A DNA stretch of 64,000 bases from Synanceia verrucosa (GCA_029721515.1 CM056562.1:17057335-17121334); one strand, 5' to 3'. Positions 47,501-59,974 are shown, numbered from the stretch's first letter. Numbers and translations are program-made. The notes: generated from the sequence alone by a model not told the origin.

Positions 47501-50475
47501 CACTGAGACCCACAACTAAAGCTGTTCAGGTTCATACACACAGCTCACATGTTGCTGACATACAGTTTACTTACCACACAGTAAATATGCTAAAAGCTTT
47601 GGCCTTTGGGCGTAAAAACAGAGGCACAATACAAAGAACTGCAATAACTCACTTAACAACCACAAATTAATAACTTAAATGAGGCCTTTTAAAGTGTTTT
47701 ATAATTTTAGTGTTCACTGACACTAGAAAGAGTTTGTTAAAAAAAAAAAAAGCTAAATGTATGATGGTTGAGAAGTTCAGTCCATTCTGATTTAAACTGG
47801 AACTAAAATGGTGTTGGTCCAGCATAAACTCTGTTTACATGGATGGATGTAGTGTCACAACACAGCAAAAATAAGTTTTCTCCTGATCATTAGCCATTTC
47901 TGTTGACATCTAAATCTTGCAGCTCACAAGAGATTACTTGGGGTTTTACTCTATGTTAATATTTTCAAAGTATACAGAGTATAGCAAAAAGATCCCTGAT
48001 CTTTAGCAGCATTGATCTGCTGATTGATCAGTCTGTCTGCCTGATAACCCATTCTCCACAGAAAGTGTGCATACAGTTCTAATTTGCAGTGCTAAACAAC
48101 CAAACATATTAGCGGCATCCATCCTCTATCAGTAGTCTCGGCCTCATTATGTGCTTCAAGCTTTTGTTCCCCCTTTGCAGTTTGAGTCTGTTTCTTGATA
48201 TTCATTCTTTTGTGTTCTTCAGTAATTTTTAATTGCATTTTATTGGATAACCATCAGTGGAGTGGAGTAGAAAAATGTGGCAAAATGCTCGTCAAGTTCC
48301 ACCCCTTTAAGGCCCAGACACACCAAACCGACAACAAAGAATGAACAGGGACAAAGGTTGCCTGATGCATCTTAATCCTGTCACCTGTGTGTTGGCAAAA
48401 AAAAGAAAACAAAAAAAACCCAAAACAAAACTGGCAATCACTGATACTACCACATGCATTCTGTGGCTGCGTAAGATGTAATCTGCTCTGCCGCTGACTT
48501 ACTGAATAGGCCTGAAACCATGAGCAGGCGAGAGCCAATGGTGTGAGACACACCACAGAGATTGGGTCGACAGACACTCATCAGCGACCCAAAACTGTTC
48601 AATAGTTGGCTTGGTGTGTCAGGGCATTAAACATTTATTTAAAAAAAATAAACCAACAAAAACATTGAGGTATGGCTCGTAAACTGTTGAGAAGGAACAA
48701 AAACCTCTTGCTCTTGTGGACCCGTTTGAAATCACTATATGCGTGAACTTCCTAATATTTTTATATTTACATATAAGTCAATCCATTGTATGCATGTATA
48801 CATGGTCAGAGACAGTTGTTTCAGAGCACAAATTTACAGAAGATTATTAAGTACTGTAATATTACCCAACTTTTGGACAAATATACTTACTATACTTAAA
48901 TTACAGCATTCAAATTATTGTACTGTATGTAAAAAATCCTTTGACATGAAAACTTACGAGATTTTCCCAAAAGGTGCAAATGCAGCCTTGACATCATCTG
49001 TGGTGATCTCAGGGCTCAAATCTCCCACAAATACATGGAAGTGATCTAGAACAAAACAAAAGACAAACAAACAAAGGAAAGAAACTGTTTACTATTCTCA
49101 GGTAAACTTTGGTTTCAGCCGATTGTAAAACCAATCAGTGAACATCTTACTCGATGTGTCTTTCTTCTGGCTACTTGGAGTGGTGGCCCAGTTTACTTTG
49201 ACCTCCTGAAAGAGTGTTCACATGAGCATTTAAAGCTATGACAGAGAACAAGGATCACAGGGTAAATGATTGAGCTGACTAACCTTGGTTTTAACTTAAA
49301 ACCAGAAAACTTGTCCTACCTTTCCTAATATCTTTCTCCCGTTCATGGCTGCAAGGGCTGCAGCCGCATCTCTGTGTTCAAAAAACTCCACAAAGCAATA
49401 GGGGTCATTGCTTGTGTGCTGCAAGGGACAAAGGGACAGTTTCAAAATGTTTTCTCCACTCCACAATTTGGTAATAGAATAATTTTTTATTATTGATCCC
49501 CCACAATTACAGTAAATAACAGAATAAGTAGTAGTAGTAAGAATAATAATAGTAGTATTAATAGTAGTAATAATTAATATTTACAGTACTAAAAAAACAG
49601 ATATTTAATGGCAACTTATATTAAACAAACTAATTAGATAACAAAATATGTTTTCCCATTTGGATAAATGCACAGGCACCTCAACATAACTGTCTAGTTT
49701 CATTATATTCAACAGTGATATATTTTCCTACAATTGTGGCACCGTTTAAATCATTCTGTTGGTATATTTAATTTAAATTATTCATAACTAAAATGTTAAA
49801 GGTTGGATATGAACCCTCAGATGTGAACAACACATAACATATGTGGACTGGTTGGTGGAAAAGTGGCTTGTACAGCACTTATACAGGAAGGTGATCCCAA
49901 ACTATCTCCGCTGCTTACCTCTGTGATCATTTTACAACTTTTGCAAGGCCCAATCTGGGTGAAGAGTTGCAGGATCAAAATTTCTGTCACATCCCTGGAG
50001 AGGTTTCCCACATACCTGTAGAAAAAATTAATTTAGTGGGCGGTTCACGGTTATAATGATACTTATCCTGAAATGACGCACACATATATAACTTCTGGTA
50101 TTAACGTTGCTTTATGTTTAGCTGGCCAGTTACTAATGGGTCGCTGTTTTCAGTGACGTTAACGTTAGCTTGACTGACTTTCAAGCTGGCCCAACGGCTA
50201 ACGGGACAATTTAGGCCATTACCTCTTATACAGTACACACAGGCATAACAAACGTTTGTTATAGATGTATTTAACATTGTGTTAACGAGCCTTACGCTAG
50301 CGAAAAATTAAATGTGTATGCTGTCAAGCGGAATTCACCAAGGAAGTATAGACAGTGGTTAACGTTACCAAGCTAAGTTAGCCACCGGTTAGCGAAGCAA
50401 ACGACAGGCTAAACTAACGCGACAGTTTGACACGATAATTACTTACAGGGTCTTGGGGTAGCTTTCGTCGTCCAT
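44551..50475 (-). CDS. tial1: Nucleolysin TIAR (TIA1-like), RNA-binding protein
   Basis: Twelve exons on the minus strand: 50475-50447, 50015-49919, 49418-49320, 49205-49151, 49045-48958, 46682-46607, 46364-46256, 45808-45713, 45590-45506, 45341-45218, 45006-44843 and 44674-44551; 381 residues (human TIAL1 375). It binds U-rich RNA, regulates splice-site choice next to U-rich 5' sites, represses translation and nucleates stress granules. Three RRMs are seen: RRM1 'LYVGNLSRD' with 'YCFVEFFEHRDA'; RRM2 'HVFVGDLSPEIT' with 'KGYGFVSFYNK'; RRM3 'CTVYCGGIQSGL' with 'KGYSFIRF'. The Gln/Tyr-rich prion-like tail ends MAGYQTQ. TIAR rather than TIA1 because 'ITEHTSNDPYCFVEF' and 'KKDTSNHFHVF' follow the TIAL1 pattern. 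Odd points: a nine-Gln tract in the tail and a GC-AG intron after exon 8 (TCAG|GCAAGT). It is divergent from bag3, as in human. Confidence 0.95.
44932..44958 (-). repeat. (CAG)9 coding trinucleotide run in tial1
   Basis: Nine uninterrupted CAG codons (CTG on the plus strand) in tial1 exon 11 encode nine glutamines between 'YGNP' and 'PYGQY'. From memory human TIAL1 has only one or two Gln at this place. The pure codon run suggests length polymorphism. Confidence 0.9.
48307..48630. mobile_element. TTAA-flanked inverted-repeat element (MITE-like)
   Basis: The left end begins TTAA then GGCCCAGACACACCAA; the right end, read on the minus strand, begins TTAA then TGCCCTGACACACCAA. Over 25 bp the two ends agree at 20 positions, including an unbroken GACACACCAA. 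The interior of about 270 bp has no coding capacity. It lies in tial1 intron 5. TTAA on both sides is the piggyBac target-site signature, so a non-autonomous piggyBac-like element is the best guess. Other superfamilies cannot be excluded. Confidence 0.6.
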
Positions 50476-50608
50476 GGCCGAAGCCGACAGCTAACGTTCA
50501 CCGAGTCCGGTGTACGCTCTAACTAACTAGTTGCAACAACTAGCTAACTAGCTTAGAAGCTGGCTAACCGGGCGCCAGGGTGAACGTCACGCGACGAATC
50601 CAGAGAAC

Positions 50609-50671
50609 GAGCGAGCGAGCGAGCGTGCGTGCGTGGTATGTGCGTGCGTAGGTGGGTGGGTGCGTGCGTGG
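50609..50671. repeat. Tetranucleotide repeat tract (GAGC / GTGC type)
   Basis: GAGC units pass into GTGC units, then GGTG/GTGC units, about 63 bp in total. It is 130-200 bp upstream of the tial1 start codon, in its GC-rich promoter. Length is likely variable between individuals. Confidence 0.8.
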
Positions 50672-51866
50672 GAGCCCCGGCCAGCCGAGGTCACAGTGAG
50701 GTGATGAAAAGACACTGTTTCAACCGAAATCATAGATTCCATGTATATAGGTGATGCTCCGGGATGGTTGGTTAATAAATAACGACAAGAGCCCAAAACA
50801 ACACCTTCATTACTTAGTTCATTACAGTAACGTCTGAACGTAATTTGCGTCAGAGACTTTTATTTTGAAGTGGACTGCAAGGGTGAGCTTGTTTTAACTA
50901 CCGGGGCCCGGCGCTTCATGGCAATGTCTCGAACCAGGGAAACCTGTCTGGATTTGAGCTCAGGAGTCAACGTCAGGTGTGAGCACGTTTTGTATAACAC
51001 ATTAACGTTTGAATAAATTATGAATCACATAAGTTATTCTACCAGTACAAAAGGTGCAATAAAAGAAAAAAAATAAGAAAATTAGTTAATCTTCCTTTAT
51101 AAAATGTATGACGCGATTAGTCTATTCTTAGTCTATTTTTAACCAGTACGGGTTCTTAGACAATACCCTTAATGCTATACCAGCCTACCTCAGGCTGGTA
51201 TAGCACTGTGTCACTATAGTTTAATAACCTTTACAAAAAATACTAAACATATTGATGGAGCAGAATTTATCATTTAACTTCTGCATGAAGGAATTTTGAA
51301 TAATGATGACACACAACACACATTTAGGCCACGGGAATGAGCTTGACAAACAATAATACAGTTATTTCAAAGTTGAAAAAAAATGATTTAGATGACATTT
51401 ACTAGTATTTCCCTTGAGCAGAGCTTGGAGTAATCCTGTGATTAAGGGAGGTCTGTCACTGGAGGTGTCACTGTGCCCACACTACCACGGTTATGTAATT
51501 GTAAACCAAATTCTAGCAAACCCAGACTGGGTTCCCTTGGACAAGATTTATCATGTGGGAGTCTAAGTACATCTATTCAGGGAACCCATTTTGTTATGAA
51601 AAAGCCTGGGATTCCCTTGTATATAACACACAGAAAGTTGCTGGTGTCCAGGGACTCACAGGGTCACTGATGGAGGATTTCTCGGTCAAATATGACTCCT
51701 CACTTTCTCCACAGCTGCAGCAAAAACAATCCTGCTGAGTGCCTGGGAGGACAAATGTGATGCAGATTAGAGGTTTGCCATGGTGGAGGGGGTCTGCGAC
51801 ATAACAGCTTTGAGAACCCATGCCACAGTATCCAGCGCTGTCCGCCTCCAACATTAACCCGGCTAT
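50672..51866. other. tial1-bag3 divergent spacer
   Basis: Between the two start codons lie 1.46 kb. The tial1 side is GC-rich; the middle is AT-rich with a perfect hairpin (51173-51205). The bag3 side (51470-51760) contains short open frames without similarity to known proteins. No further gene is supported. Confidence 0.45.
51173..51205. repeat. Perfect hairpin, 14-bp stem and 5-nt loop
   Basis: TGCTATACCAGCCT, loop ACCTC, then AGGCTGGTATAGCA. All 14 pairs are Watson-Crick. It stands in an otherwise AT-rich spacer between tial1 and bag3, about 700 bp from either start codon. Confidence 0.95.
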
Positions 51867-51938
51867 TTCGAGAAACTTCCAGCCCACTTCACCACGTCAC
51901 TTCAAGGAATCTTTAAAGCGTCCGTCGTCCATATAAAA
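51867..51938 (+). promoter_or_regulatory. bag3 heat-shock element and TATA box
   Basis: TTCGAGAAACTTC at 51867-51879 is a perfect three-unit heat-shock element (TTCnnGAAnnTTC). TATAAAA at 51932-51938 follows 52 bp later and overlaps the first in-frame ATG. HSF1-driven induction of BAG3 is established in mammals. If this TATA box is used, transcription would begin near 51960 and the ATG at 51938 would not be in that mRNA. Confidence 0.7.
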
Positions 51939-54900
51939 TGTTTCAGTACTCGACCGCTAACAGCATGAACGGCATGAAGACACAGTCACCGACACTGACG
52001 ATGGCCAACAATGACAACGACCCTCTTCCCCTCGGCTGGGAAGTAAAAATCGACCCTCACACTGGATGGCCTTTCTTTGTGGATCACAACAACCGTACGA
52101 CAACCTGGAATGACCCACGACACGACACGAAAAAGGTAAAAAAAAAGAAAAAGAGCGGCGGGATAAAGTTGGTTGGTCTGTGTTAACGGCTAACGGCTGT
52201 TCAACTCTTTAACGGCTGTTTAATTTTTGCGTCGAGCCACGTCGTTTGTAATGCGTGTTTTGGTTTGCTGCGCTGTCACAGAAAAACGTTGTGCTAATAC
52301 ATCATTGTTATATATTAATCTTGTTGACTGTAGGCCTTGTTTGGCACCGTTACCTCCCCCTCACAGACAGCTCATAAGCTCATTATAACGGGTGATCGAC
52401 CCCGTTATGTTCCCGTGTCATGATCTAACACTATTATTACTCGATGACTCATCGTGCAGTATGTAAAGGCTACCTGAGACGTACTGTGTTTTTAATATTG
52501 TCTTTCATAGTGGAAAACACTGCGACGACCTCGTCGTATTAAACTTTTTCCCTTACAAGGATTGCGGCTGGTCTGGTGTAAACTGTGTGGTAGAGGCGCT
52601 GGTTGGGTTTTAATACATGTGGTGAAAACATGCAGGTCTGCAGAGGAAAAAACCCGTGGGCTGAAGCTCACAGGCTGCCAGTTGGTAGTGTTTCGTCTCA
52701 GGGATAGACGCTGTTGTCCAAAGTTAGTGTCCCGAAGAATCTGCTAGAAAGACACAGCTGTCAGGGGATAAAATTGGTGCAATGGTGCAGTGTCTCATAT
52801 AGAAATGGCAGAGGGCAAAGGGTCGTTCACAGCTACTTCAGAGCTCTTAGAGCGAAAATGCCACTGGTTTACTTATAAATGCAGTTTTTGTTCTTCAGGT
52901 TTTCTTTTAGAGTTAGCACTTTCATCACTTTTCATATAGATCACTGACAGATTGCTGGATTACTAACAGACTTGTTGTTCTAGCTATCATTGTTAGGTGT
53001 CTAGTCACAGAATAACAAAATATATTAATACTAGTCAAAATACATTATTCCCGATCAGTCTCGGTGCAGATGGTGTACATGGTGACATAATGTGTTATTT
53101 TTATCCTATTATTATATTTCTGCGATAGTAGGTCTCCAAAAAGGACTTACTTGAAGTTTTGTTTGCAATCAAATGCACTGATGGGATTATTTATCTTCCT
53201 TTTCATCAGACTAGATCAGAACAGGTGTGGTCACAGAAGACTGACAAAAGGAAGAAATTTCAGTTAGAATAGAATTGAATATAATTCATTTGCAACAGCA
53301 GCGTAAACAAGTTATGCTAAGAAACAAACAACGCTAATGAAATAATAGAATAAGTAATAAAAGTGATATATATTTACGGTATGTACTAAGCAAATATATA
53401 ATTACTATTTGGACTATGGATATGACTTAGAAATGATCAAGTATTAACATAACATAAATTTAAAATAAAAGTTTGCTGTGCAAAATTCACTGTAAATGAA
53501 GTGTATGCAAAATAATACACATATTGAACCTTTTGTTTTTGTGAAGTTTTTGTGAGGGCTTTCTCTGTGCATGACATAATGATGACCAGATTATATCATG
53601 TTGGTTTAGAGGGTGTGCCAAACTATTGTGAGCAGGATATTTCAGCCATTTTGGAGTGTGATGTCACTCTGAGTGTGGAGCAAAATGTCAAAAACAAATA
53701 CAGCAGTTGTCTGACTGGAAATGGGGTTAAGTCCATGTTAATCAGAAGTTCATTTCATGTATGTAATACTCAAAGTGGTGATACATTTGGCATCCCTGTG
53801 TCACATTTTCACCTTTAACCTTTGCAGTTATCTCAGGACTGAGAGAACATTCCTATTGAAAATACCACTTGATTAAAAAAAAACATCTGGTTGTATGTAT
53901 TAATATGTCTGTAATAAATTTTTGCAGTGTAGCTACACATATTCAGATGAGAATGTTTATGAAGAGTTTCTTATTCAGTTTTGGATGTGTACTTAATGTA
54001 CCTTAGTGGAAAGGGTAAGTGCCCATACAATACACTAGATGAAAGTTATTTTTAAGTTATTTTATAAGCAAGAAAACATTGGTTAAAAGTGAGTTGCTTT
54101 CCTTTGTGGAATCATTAAATTGAAAAAAAATGCTAATATAGTTGGTATTAATTATTGTAAAAATATAATAACTGTTGAATTAACATTTTAAATTATATCT
54201 ATATAGTTTTGACTGTGTTTCAGGTCAGAGAAGTGTCAGCAAATGGACCCAACATACCACCAGAACCAAGCCCACAAGAGACACAGAAAACCTTTGTGAG
54301 GGAGATGAAGCAGCCCATTCTGCGCCCTGGTTATGTTCCTATCCCCGTCTTCCATGAGGGCGCAGAACTGAGGCAGCAACAGCATCCATGTTACTCCTAC
54401 ATCCAGCCATCCACAGCACAGAATATCCGGTCAGATGGGCGGACGCCTTCCCCAACGCCAGGACTCCACTGCAGGCCCAGATCACCTTTACATGGAGCTT
54501 CAGACAGCTGCTCCATGGAGCCTGCAAAGGCCAGTTCACCTGTGTCAACAGCAGAGGTTGGATTTGAGTATGCATGCTGCAATTTTAAATAATATGTATG
54601 CAAATTAGATGGCCAAATACTGACTTTTCACTGGTTCACTTCACTATATTTTCAAGGTTTACACTGCTCCACATCACCAACCCCCAAGGCCCAGCAGCAC
54701 TGGTCTTCAAGCAGGTTACATCCCCATCCCAGTGATCCATGAGGGTGGAGGAGGCCAAACACAAACACAGGCTCAGTTAAATCCTACTGTGTACTCTCAG
54801 CGCGTCCCCTACTCCGAGCACCAGCAGCCCTTCCATCGCTTTCAGACCGACGAATGGCCTGGCTACTCTGCAGCGATGCAGCCCCCCCGGGAAAGAGCTT

Positions 54901-55977
54901 CTCCAATACTGATTCCCCAGCATCGTGATGCTACTTCAGTTCACCTCCAACCTCATATTAGAAGCCAGTCTCCTAATGTGACACAGGTGCTGGGAGAAAG
55001 GCCACAGGTATTTTTGTGTGTTTTCACTTTTTGTTATTTTTTTCCTGATGTTCAAAAATGTTTGATTTTCTTGTCGGCCCATGTCGACCTAGATTGTGAC
55101 CGCTTCTTTTTGAACTTCTAAGGCTCAGCAGCATGTCCTCGCAAGAGAACCGCCCCAGAAAATGGAGCAGGAACAACAAAGCACTCAGCAGAAACCAGAG
55201 AATATGCAGCTCCCCCTGCCCTTGCACACAGAAGCTGATGTACAAAAGCCTCAACAACCTCAACAGTTCCAACAACCTCCTCCGCAGCCTCAACAGTTCC
55301 AACAACCCCCACATCAGCAACCTCAACAGTTTCAACAGCCTCCAAATCAACAACCTCAACAGTTCCAGCAACCTCAGCAGCTTCAGCAGCCCCAGCAGTT
55401 TCAGCAGGTGCCACCTCAGACATCTCCACAGCCTCAGCATCCTGAACAGTTAATGCAGTCGCAGTTTCAGCAGCCCCAGAAACCAGAGCAACCACAACAG
55501 CATACCGCTGATATCACAGTTCAATTACCTCCAAAATCCGAGGCCCAGGACATGACAGCTGTTCCCCCAGAGGCCCCGCCTGTAAAGATTGAGGCTGAAC
55601 ATGGTGCTCAGTGCCCCGTCCACCCAGGCCTGGCTAAGGTACAGCAGATAGTCGGACGGGTTGCTAAACTGGAGCAGGAGGTGAAATGTTTCGACGGAAA
55701 GAAGAACGATAAGAAATACTTGTTACTGGAGGAGCTGCTGACCAAAGAGCTCTTAGCACTGGACTCAGTTGACCCAGAGGGTCGTGTAGATGTACGGCAG
55801 GCAAGACGGGATGGAGTCCGTCGCGTTCAGACCATACTGGAGGGACTGGAGCAAATGGAGGAGCAACCAGGCAGGCCTGCCAGCGAGACGGTGATGGAGG
55901 GAGACAACCTGACACAGAAAGGAGAGCCCAGGATGATCACAAAGGAGAATGTTGAGCTGGCAAAGGAGATATCATAA
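51938..55977 (+). CDS. bag3: BAG family molecular chaperone regulator 3
   Basis: Four exons as in human: 51938-52135, 54224-54556, 54657-55007 and 55123-55977; 578 residues from the first ATG (human 575). BAG3 binds HSP70 and small heat-shock proteins and directs misfolded proteins to aggresomes and selective autophagy, notably filamin in muscle. Seen: WW domain about residues 28-61 (Trp34 and Trp57, 'GWPFFVDHNNRTTTWNDPR'); two IPV motifs that bind HSPB8/HSPB6 (GYVPIPVFHEG, 106-108; GYIPIPVIHEG, 201-203, Pro202 matching the human disease site Pro209); and the BAG domain about 461-540 ('KNDKKYLLLEELLTKELLAL', 'VDPEGRVDVRQARRDGVR'). In place of the human PxxP-rich stretch there is a Gln/Pro repeat (336-404). 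The start is uncertain: ATGs at 51938, 51965, 51974 and 52001 are all in frame before the WW domain. The exon 2 donor GAG|GTTGGA is weak but required by frame. Confidence 0.94.
55246..55450 (+). repeat. Gln/Pro coding repeat in bag3
   Basis: Imperfect units around QPQQFQQPP(H/N)Q repeat about five times, coded by mixed CAG/CAA and CCT/CCA/CCC codons. It forms residues about 336-404 of bag3. The complementary strand is open and reads as a Leu-rich string, which is a shadow of the repeat. Confidence 0.85.
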
Positions 55978-58461
55978 CAACTTCACACTTAAAGAGGGGA
56001 GCAGGATAAGCTGCTGTTTATTTGATAGTGAACAAGTCTGCTCCGGCCAACCCTCCTTCTCCTCCTCCTTTATCTACAGCATTTGTGGAAGTTGCATGCA
56101 TTGATTAACAGTGTTGGTATTTTCCTGCAGTTCAGCACATAATTGATGGTAGCTCAGTGCAATCATGTTTTTTCTAGCCAATGTTGTTGCCTTCTATGTT
56201 GTGCCAAATGTCTTCATAATAAGACAGCTGTCATGATCAAGATGTTGTCAACAATTTCTAGTCAAATTGAAGTTTGAATAAGAGGCCTTTATCAATAAAT
56301 GGAAAGAAAAGTAGAAGTATTTTCTTAAGAAATGTTACATCTGGTTGCCTTTTGTCTTGATCAAATATTGTACGAAGCTTTTCTTAATCTAGTCAGCAAA
56401 TCAGTCAGTACACAACTGCAAACATCGGGGCTTTAAAGCGGAACTCACTGCAAAACTCAGTCAACAGAACAGCATTTCCCCCTTTATAGCCACATGGCCA
56501 TGTTTGAGCTGCTGCTTTGTCACACAGCACAGTGAATATGTTTATTAGATGCTGCTTTTTGGTGCATTTCTGATTTTGCCTTCTTTGCACTTTGCCATCA
56601 TTGAAATTTATCGTGCTGAAAAATCAGCAGCACTTCATTTGAAATGTATTCGTTACACTATTTTTTGATTGATGTGTTTGAGAGTTTGTATGTGCATTGG
56701 GTTATTTGTTATTTCAAAACACTATATCAGTATTTATATGACTATGTAGTATTTTGGTACATTTATGAATGTATAATGACAAATGGAGGCAAGATGTGTA
56801 TCTTCTTTGAGATGTCAGACAATCAGCACATGGTGCTAATGAGGAATCACAGTTTTTAGATCGTCAGAATGTAAAACTACACAGCCACAATCTGTAATAA
56901 CACTAACACAAAAAAATGTCCAAAAACCCTTCAAAGTGCCGACTGTGACACAGTCCTAGGAATTGGGCAGTTCAAATTACACTAATGGTTTGTGGAGTAA
57001 TTTGTAACTATAATACAGTCTGTGAGGTAGGATCACTGTCTAACACACTTTTACAAATTATGGATTGTGGTGTAGTTTTAATCACTGTTGATGAGTAGCA
57101 GACTGATTTATTGTTGAAAGCAAGTCACGTTGGTATGTTTGAAAATAAAATGCATTTGACATGGATTTTGACTAATATTTGGGTTCCCACAGAGTCAGTC
57201 AGTCTGAGACTTGACTTGAGGGTTTTGAAGACGTGTCCCTGACAGTGTTCAGCTGTCCAAAGTCCTGTGTTCATTGGTAAGATTAACAGTTATGGCTTAG
57301 GTCAGCTGTTCCCTGCCTTTTCCCTCAGAGCCCCACTGACTCATAATAAGTGAGAACATTTTTGCTCTCTTATTACTAGGATGGCAGAGACACTTAAAAT
57401 GTGTTTAAGTGGTATTTTGTGCTTTTTATGTACAAATCAATCCCTATTTGTAACATCAGCATAGTGGCCTAATTACTTTTATAAAAAATTATAAGCCACC
57501 ACTTTCACTTTTTTGCTTTCCCTGGCATATGAATATTACATTGTTTATTAAAAAAAACATTATAAGCTACATAATGGTGAAATAAAAATAATCAAAATCA
57601 AATCAAGCCTTTATTTTTAGTTTTCCAAATTGTGAGTGCTGCCTCACTTGGTGCTTTGCTAATTTACAACAGACAATAGTGTAAAACATAAATTGTTAAG
57701 ATTAAAGCATCGTGCATAAAAATAGCTATTACAGTGACGATTCACAATTAAAGTACGGTTAATGCATGGTAATTGATATTCCCTGTATTGTACAATTTTA
57801 TTTTTATACATGGTATTGCACATTTTTTCCCATAATTCCTGAGTAATGTGATGAGGCCTCATCGTGATATCAGTGATTATTATGGACCATTGTGGTATTT
57901 TTGGATCATTATGGTGTTACTATGATTCAGTAATTATTATGGTGTTTTGTGGCACACAGTTTTAATGTTCAATTTATTTAGAGTGGCGTCTTCAAAACAC
58001 GACAAAATTAATCATCCCTATCGTTAATAATTGGCCTAATAATTTAAGTACTTTGTTACGTACTCTACCTGTGACGAGGCAGGTCACGTGTTATTGTTTA
58101 GAGCAGGAAACAGCCGTTAGGTCTTCAACTGCCGCTAGGACGCTTTTTCACTCATTGATGTGTCTGTACTCCACCCAGCATGACCGTGGGAAGGGCTGCT
58201 CCTCCGGTGGAAAGGGATATTGATTACCAGTATGCGTAAAAGCGGAATAAACAAATCCGACACGCATCCAGCTGCTGCCGCTAGCCTGCGAGGTAGCTAG
58301 CGACCGTAGCTCACCAGCTTGTGTGAGGGACGAGCTAACCGTTGCTAGCTAGTCATTCTCTGGCTAGCCGCAGTCAACCTCCAAGACGTGGAAGTTGATA
58401 ATTACCTGGCTGCTAAGTCAGCTAGTTACCTGTGAGTGTGTGTGTCACGTAAAGGGACATC
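55978..58461 (+). other. bag3 3' UTR and bag3-inpp5f spacer
   Basis: bag3 3' UTR with AATAAA at 56294-56299 (short form) and at 57144-57149 (long form, 1.17 kb). From 57150 to about 58080 the sequence is AT-rich and I see nothing definite in it. From about 58120 the sequence becomes GC-richer with several GCTAGC-type palindromes, consistent with the inpp5f promoter and 5' UTR. No TATA box is evident. Confidence 0.5.
57144..57149 (+). terminator. bag3 distal polyadenylation signal
   Basis: AATAAA 1.17 kb after the bag3 stop. A proximal hexamer is at 56294-56299, so alternative 3' ends are likely. Confidence 0.55.
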
Positions 58462-59974
58462 ATGGAGCTGTTTCAAGCCAAGGACGACTACATTCTCCAG
58501 AGCGGGGACCGGGCTCTGTGGTGTAGCCGAAAGGACGGGACCATGACGGTCAGACCTGGTAGGTACTGGGTGACAGCTTTCTCCACTGTAGCCGACCATT
58601 TAAGATGAAAATAACGTTTCACTGAGTGAGACTAAAAAGGTAGTGTCTGTCTGGAGTCAGTAGACGTAATCCTACTGTTGTTTTTGATGCCACCCTGTAT
58701 CTGAAACCCCTCATTTAGATTAGTTTAATCTCCTATTCGTAATTGTGTCACTCATTCATCTCTAAAATAAACGTCATAATTTAACCTCTCCAAATTATCC
58801 AAATGCGTCAAACAAAGCGAGCCGGTTTCTTTCATGGAAATGATGGAAACTGTAGTCTTGAATTAATCTAATAATAGCTTTCATTCTGGCAGTGCCAACA
58901 CCCCAAACAGTCCCCAAACTTGCTTTGCTTCTTGTGTTACACACTGAAAGGTACACTTGACTCCTCAGTGGACTAACGAGGCATACTGTAGCACAGTTTT
59001 AGCTTCAATGTGACATGCTTGACTTGTGGCAGCTTAACAGAAACAGCTATTCAAATATGGTCATGTGATATATAGCACAGTAAATACAGGTAAAGACAAT
59101 GATTAGTGACACTGAAGTCAAGCAGCTCCAGGCAGTACACCTTAGTCACATTGCTGCTGCTCCACACAAAGACTTGGTTATGCTTTAGTATTGAAACACA
59201 GTGGGCTGTGGGAAGTACTTATTTCTTAGTTGAAGTGAAAGAAACTGAAATATAAGTTTAATCAGAGCCACCAGAAGCCATTGCATGCTATCCCCTGTGT
59301 CAGTTGAAGTTGCATGGCTGCCCAGCCATCCTGAACAGGTTTTTAGTTGCACCACTGTTTCATTATTTAATTGGAAAAAGGGTTTCCACTCCTCACTGGG
59401 TTTCCACTCCTCTCTCAAGCATGCAGTGAAGCATTTCAATGTTATTACACATTCTGAGTGAATCTGCACTATTATTTTCTGTTATTTTAATGTGAGATAT
59501 TTCATGTGAGCCCAGTGGTCTACGATACATGAAACACTGTTCTGATGGGTGGAACAGGAAGTGTCATTGTTTGAAGCTGCCTCCTGTTGATGTTCTCCAC
59601 CCTGAGCCACACCCCTCACATTTTTCCAATTTTCTCCACCATGATGTTTAATCCGTCACCAATGCTAAGCATTCCAGTTTTCCTTTCAGTCACTGAGTTT
59701 GTGCATTGCCAGCCATAGCCAATTTCTTATGACATGGAGGCAGGCTAGCTGTTTTCTTTCATCAAATTTAAAGGTTTTTTTTCCAGTAAAATCACACTAA
59801 ATGGTTTTTAATTGCTTGTAGAACGACAGACTTGCAGCAGATGAGTTAATGCATTTGTCCCAGCTGTAGTTTGTAGACATATTTTCTGAGGGCAACAGTG
59901 GGTATTGACAGTAACCTTTAGCATGGTTACAGGAAGTCACCCTACCACAGTGACACACTTTTTGTTTGTGGGTA

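Noticed and set aside
51173..51205. MicroRNA precursor at the tial1-bag3 hairpin
   Set aside because: The stem is 14 bp with a 5-nt loop, far shorter than a Drosha/Dicer substrate.
51473..51887. Short open frames upstream of bag3
   Set aside because: Too short, overlapping on both strands, and unlike any known protein. The interval is promoter spacer.
55024..55495. Leu-rich and Val/Glu-rich open frames antisense to bag3 exon 4
   Set aside because: They are shadows of the Gln/Pro codon repeat on the opposite strand, with no start context or splice signals.
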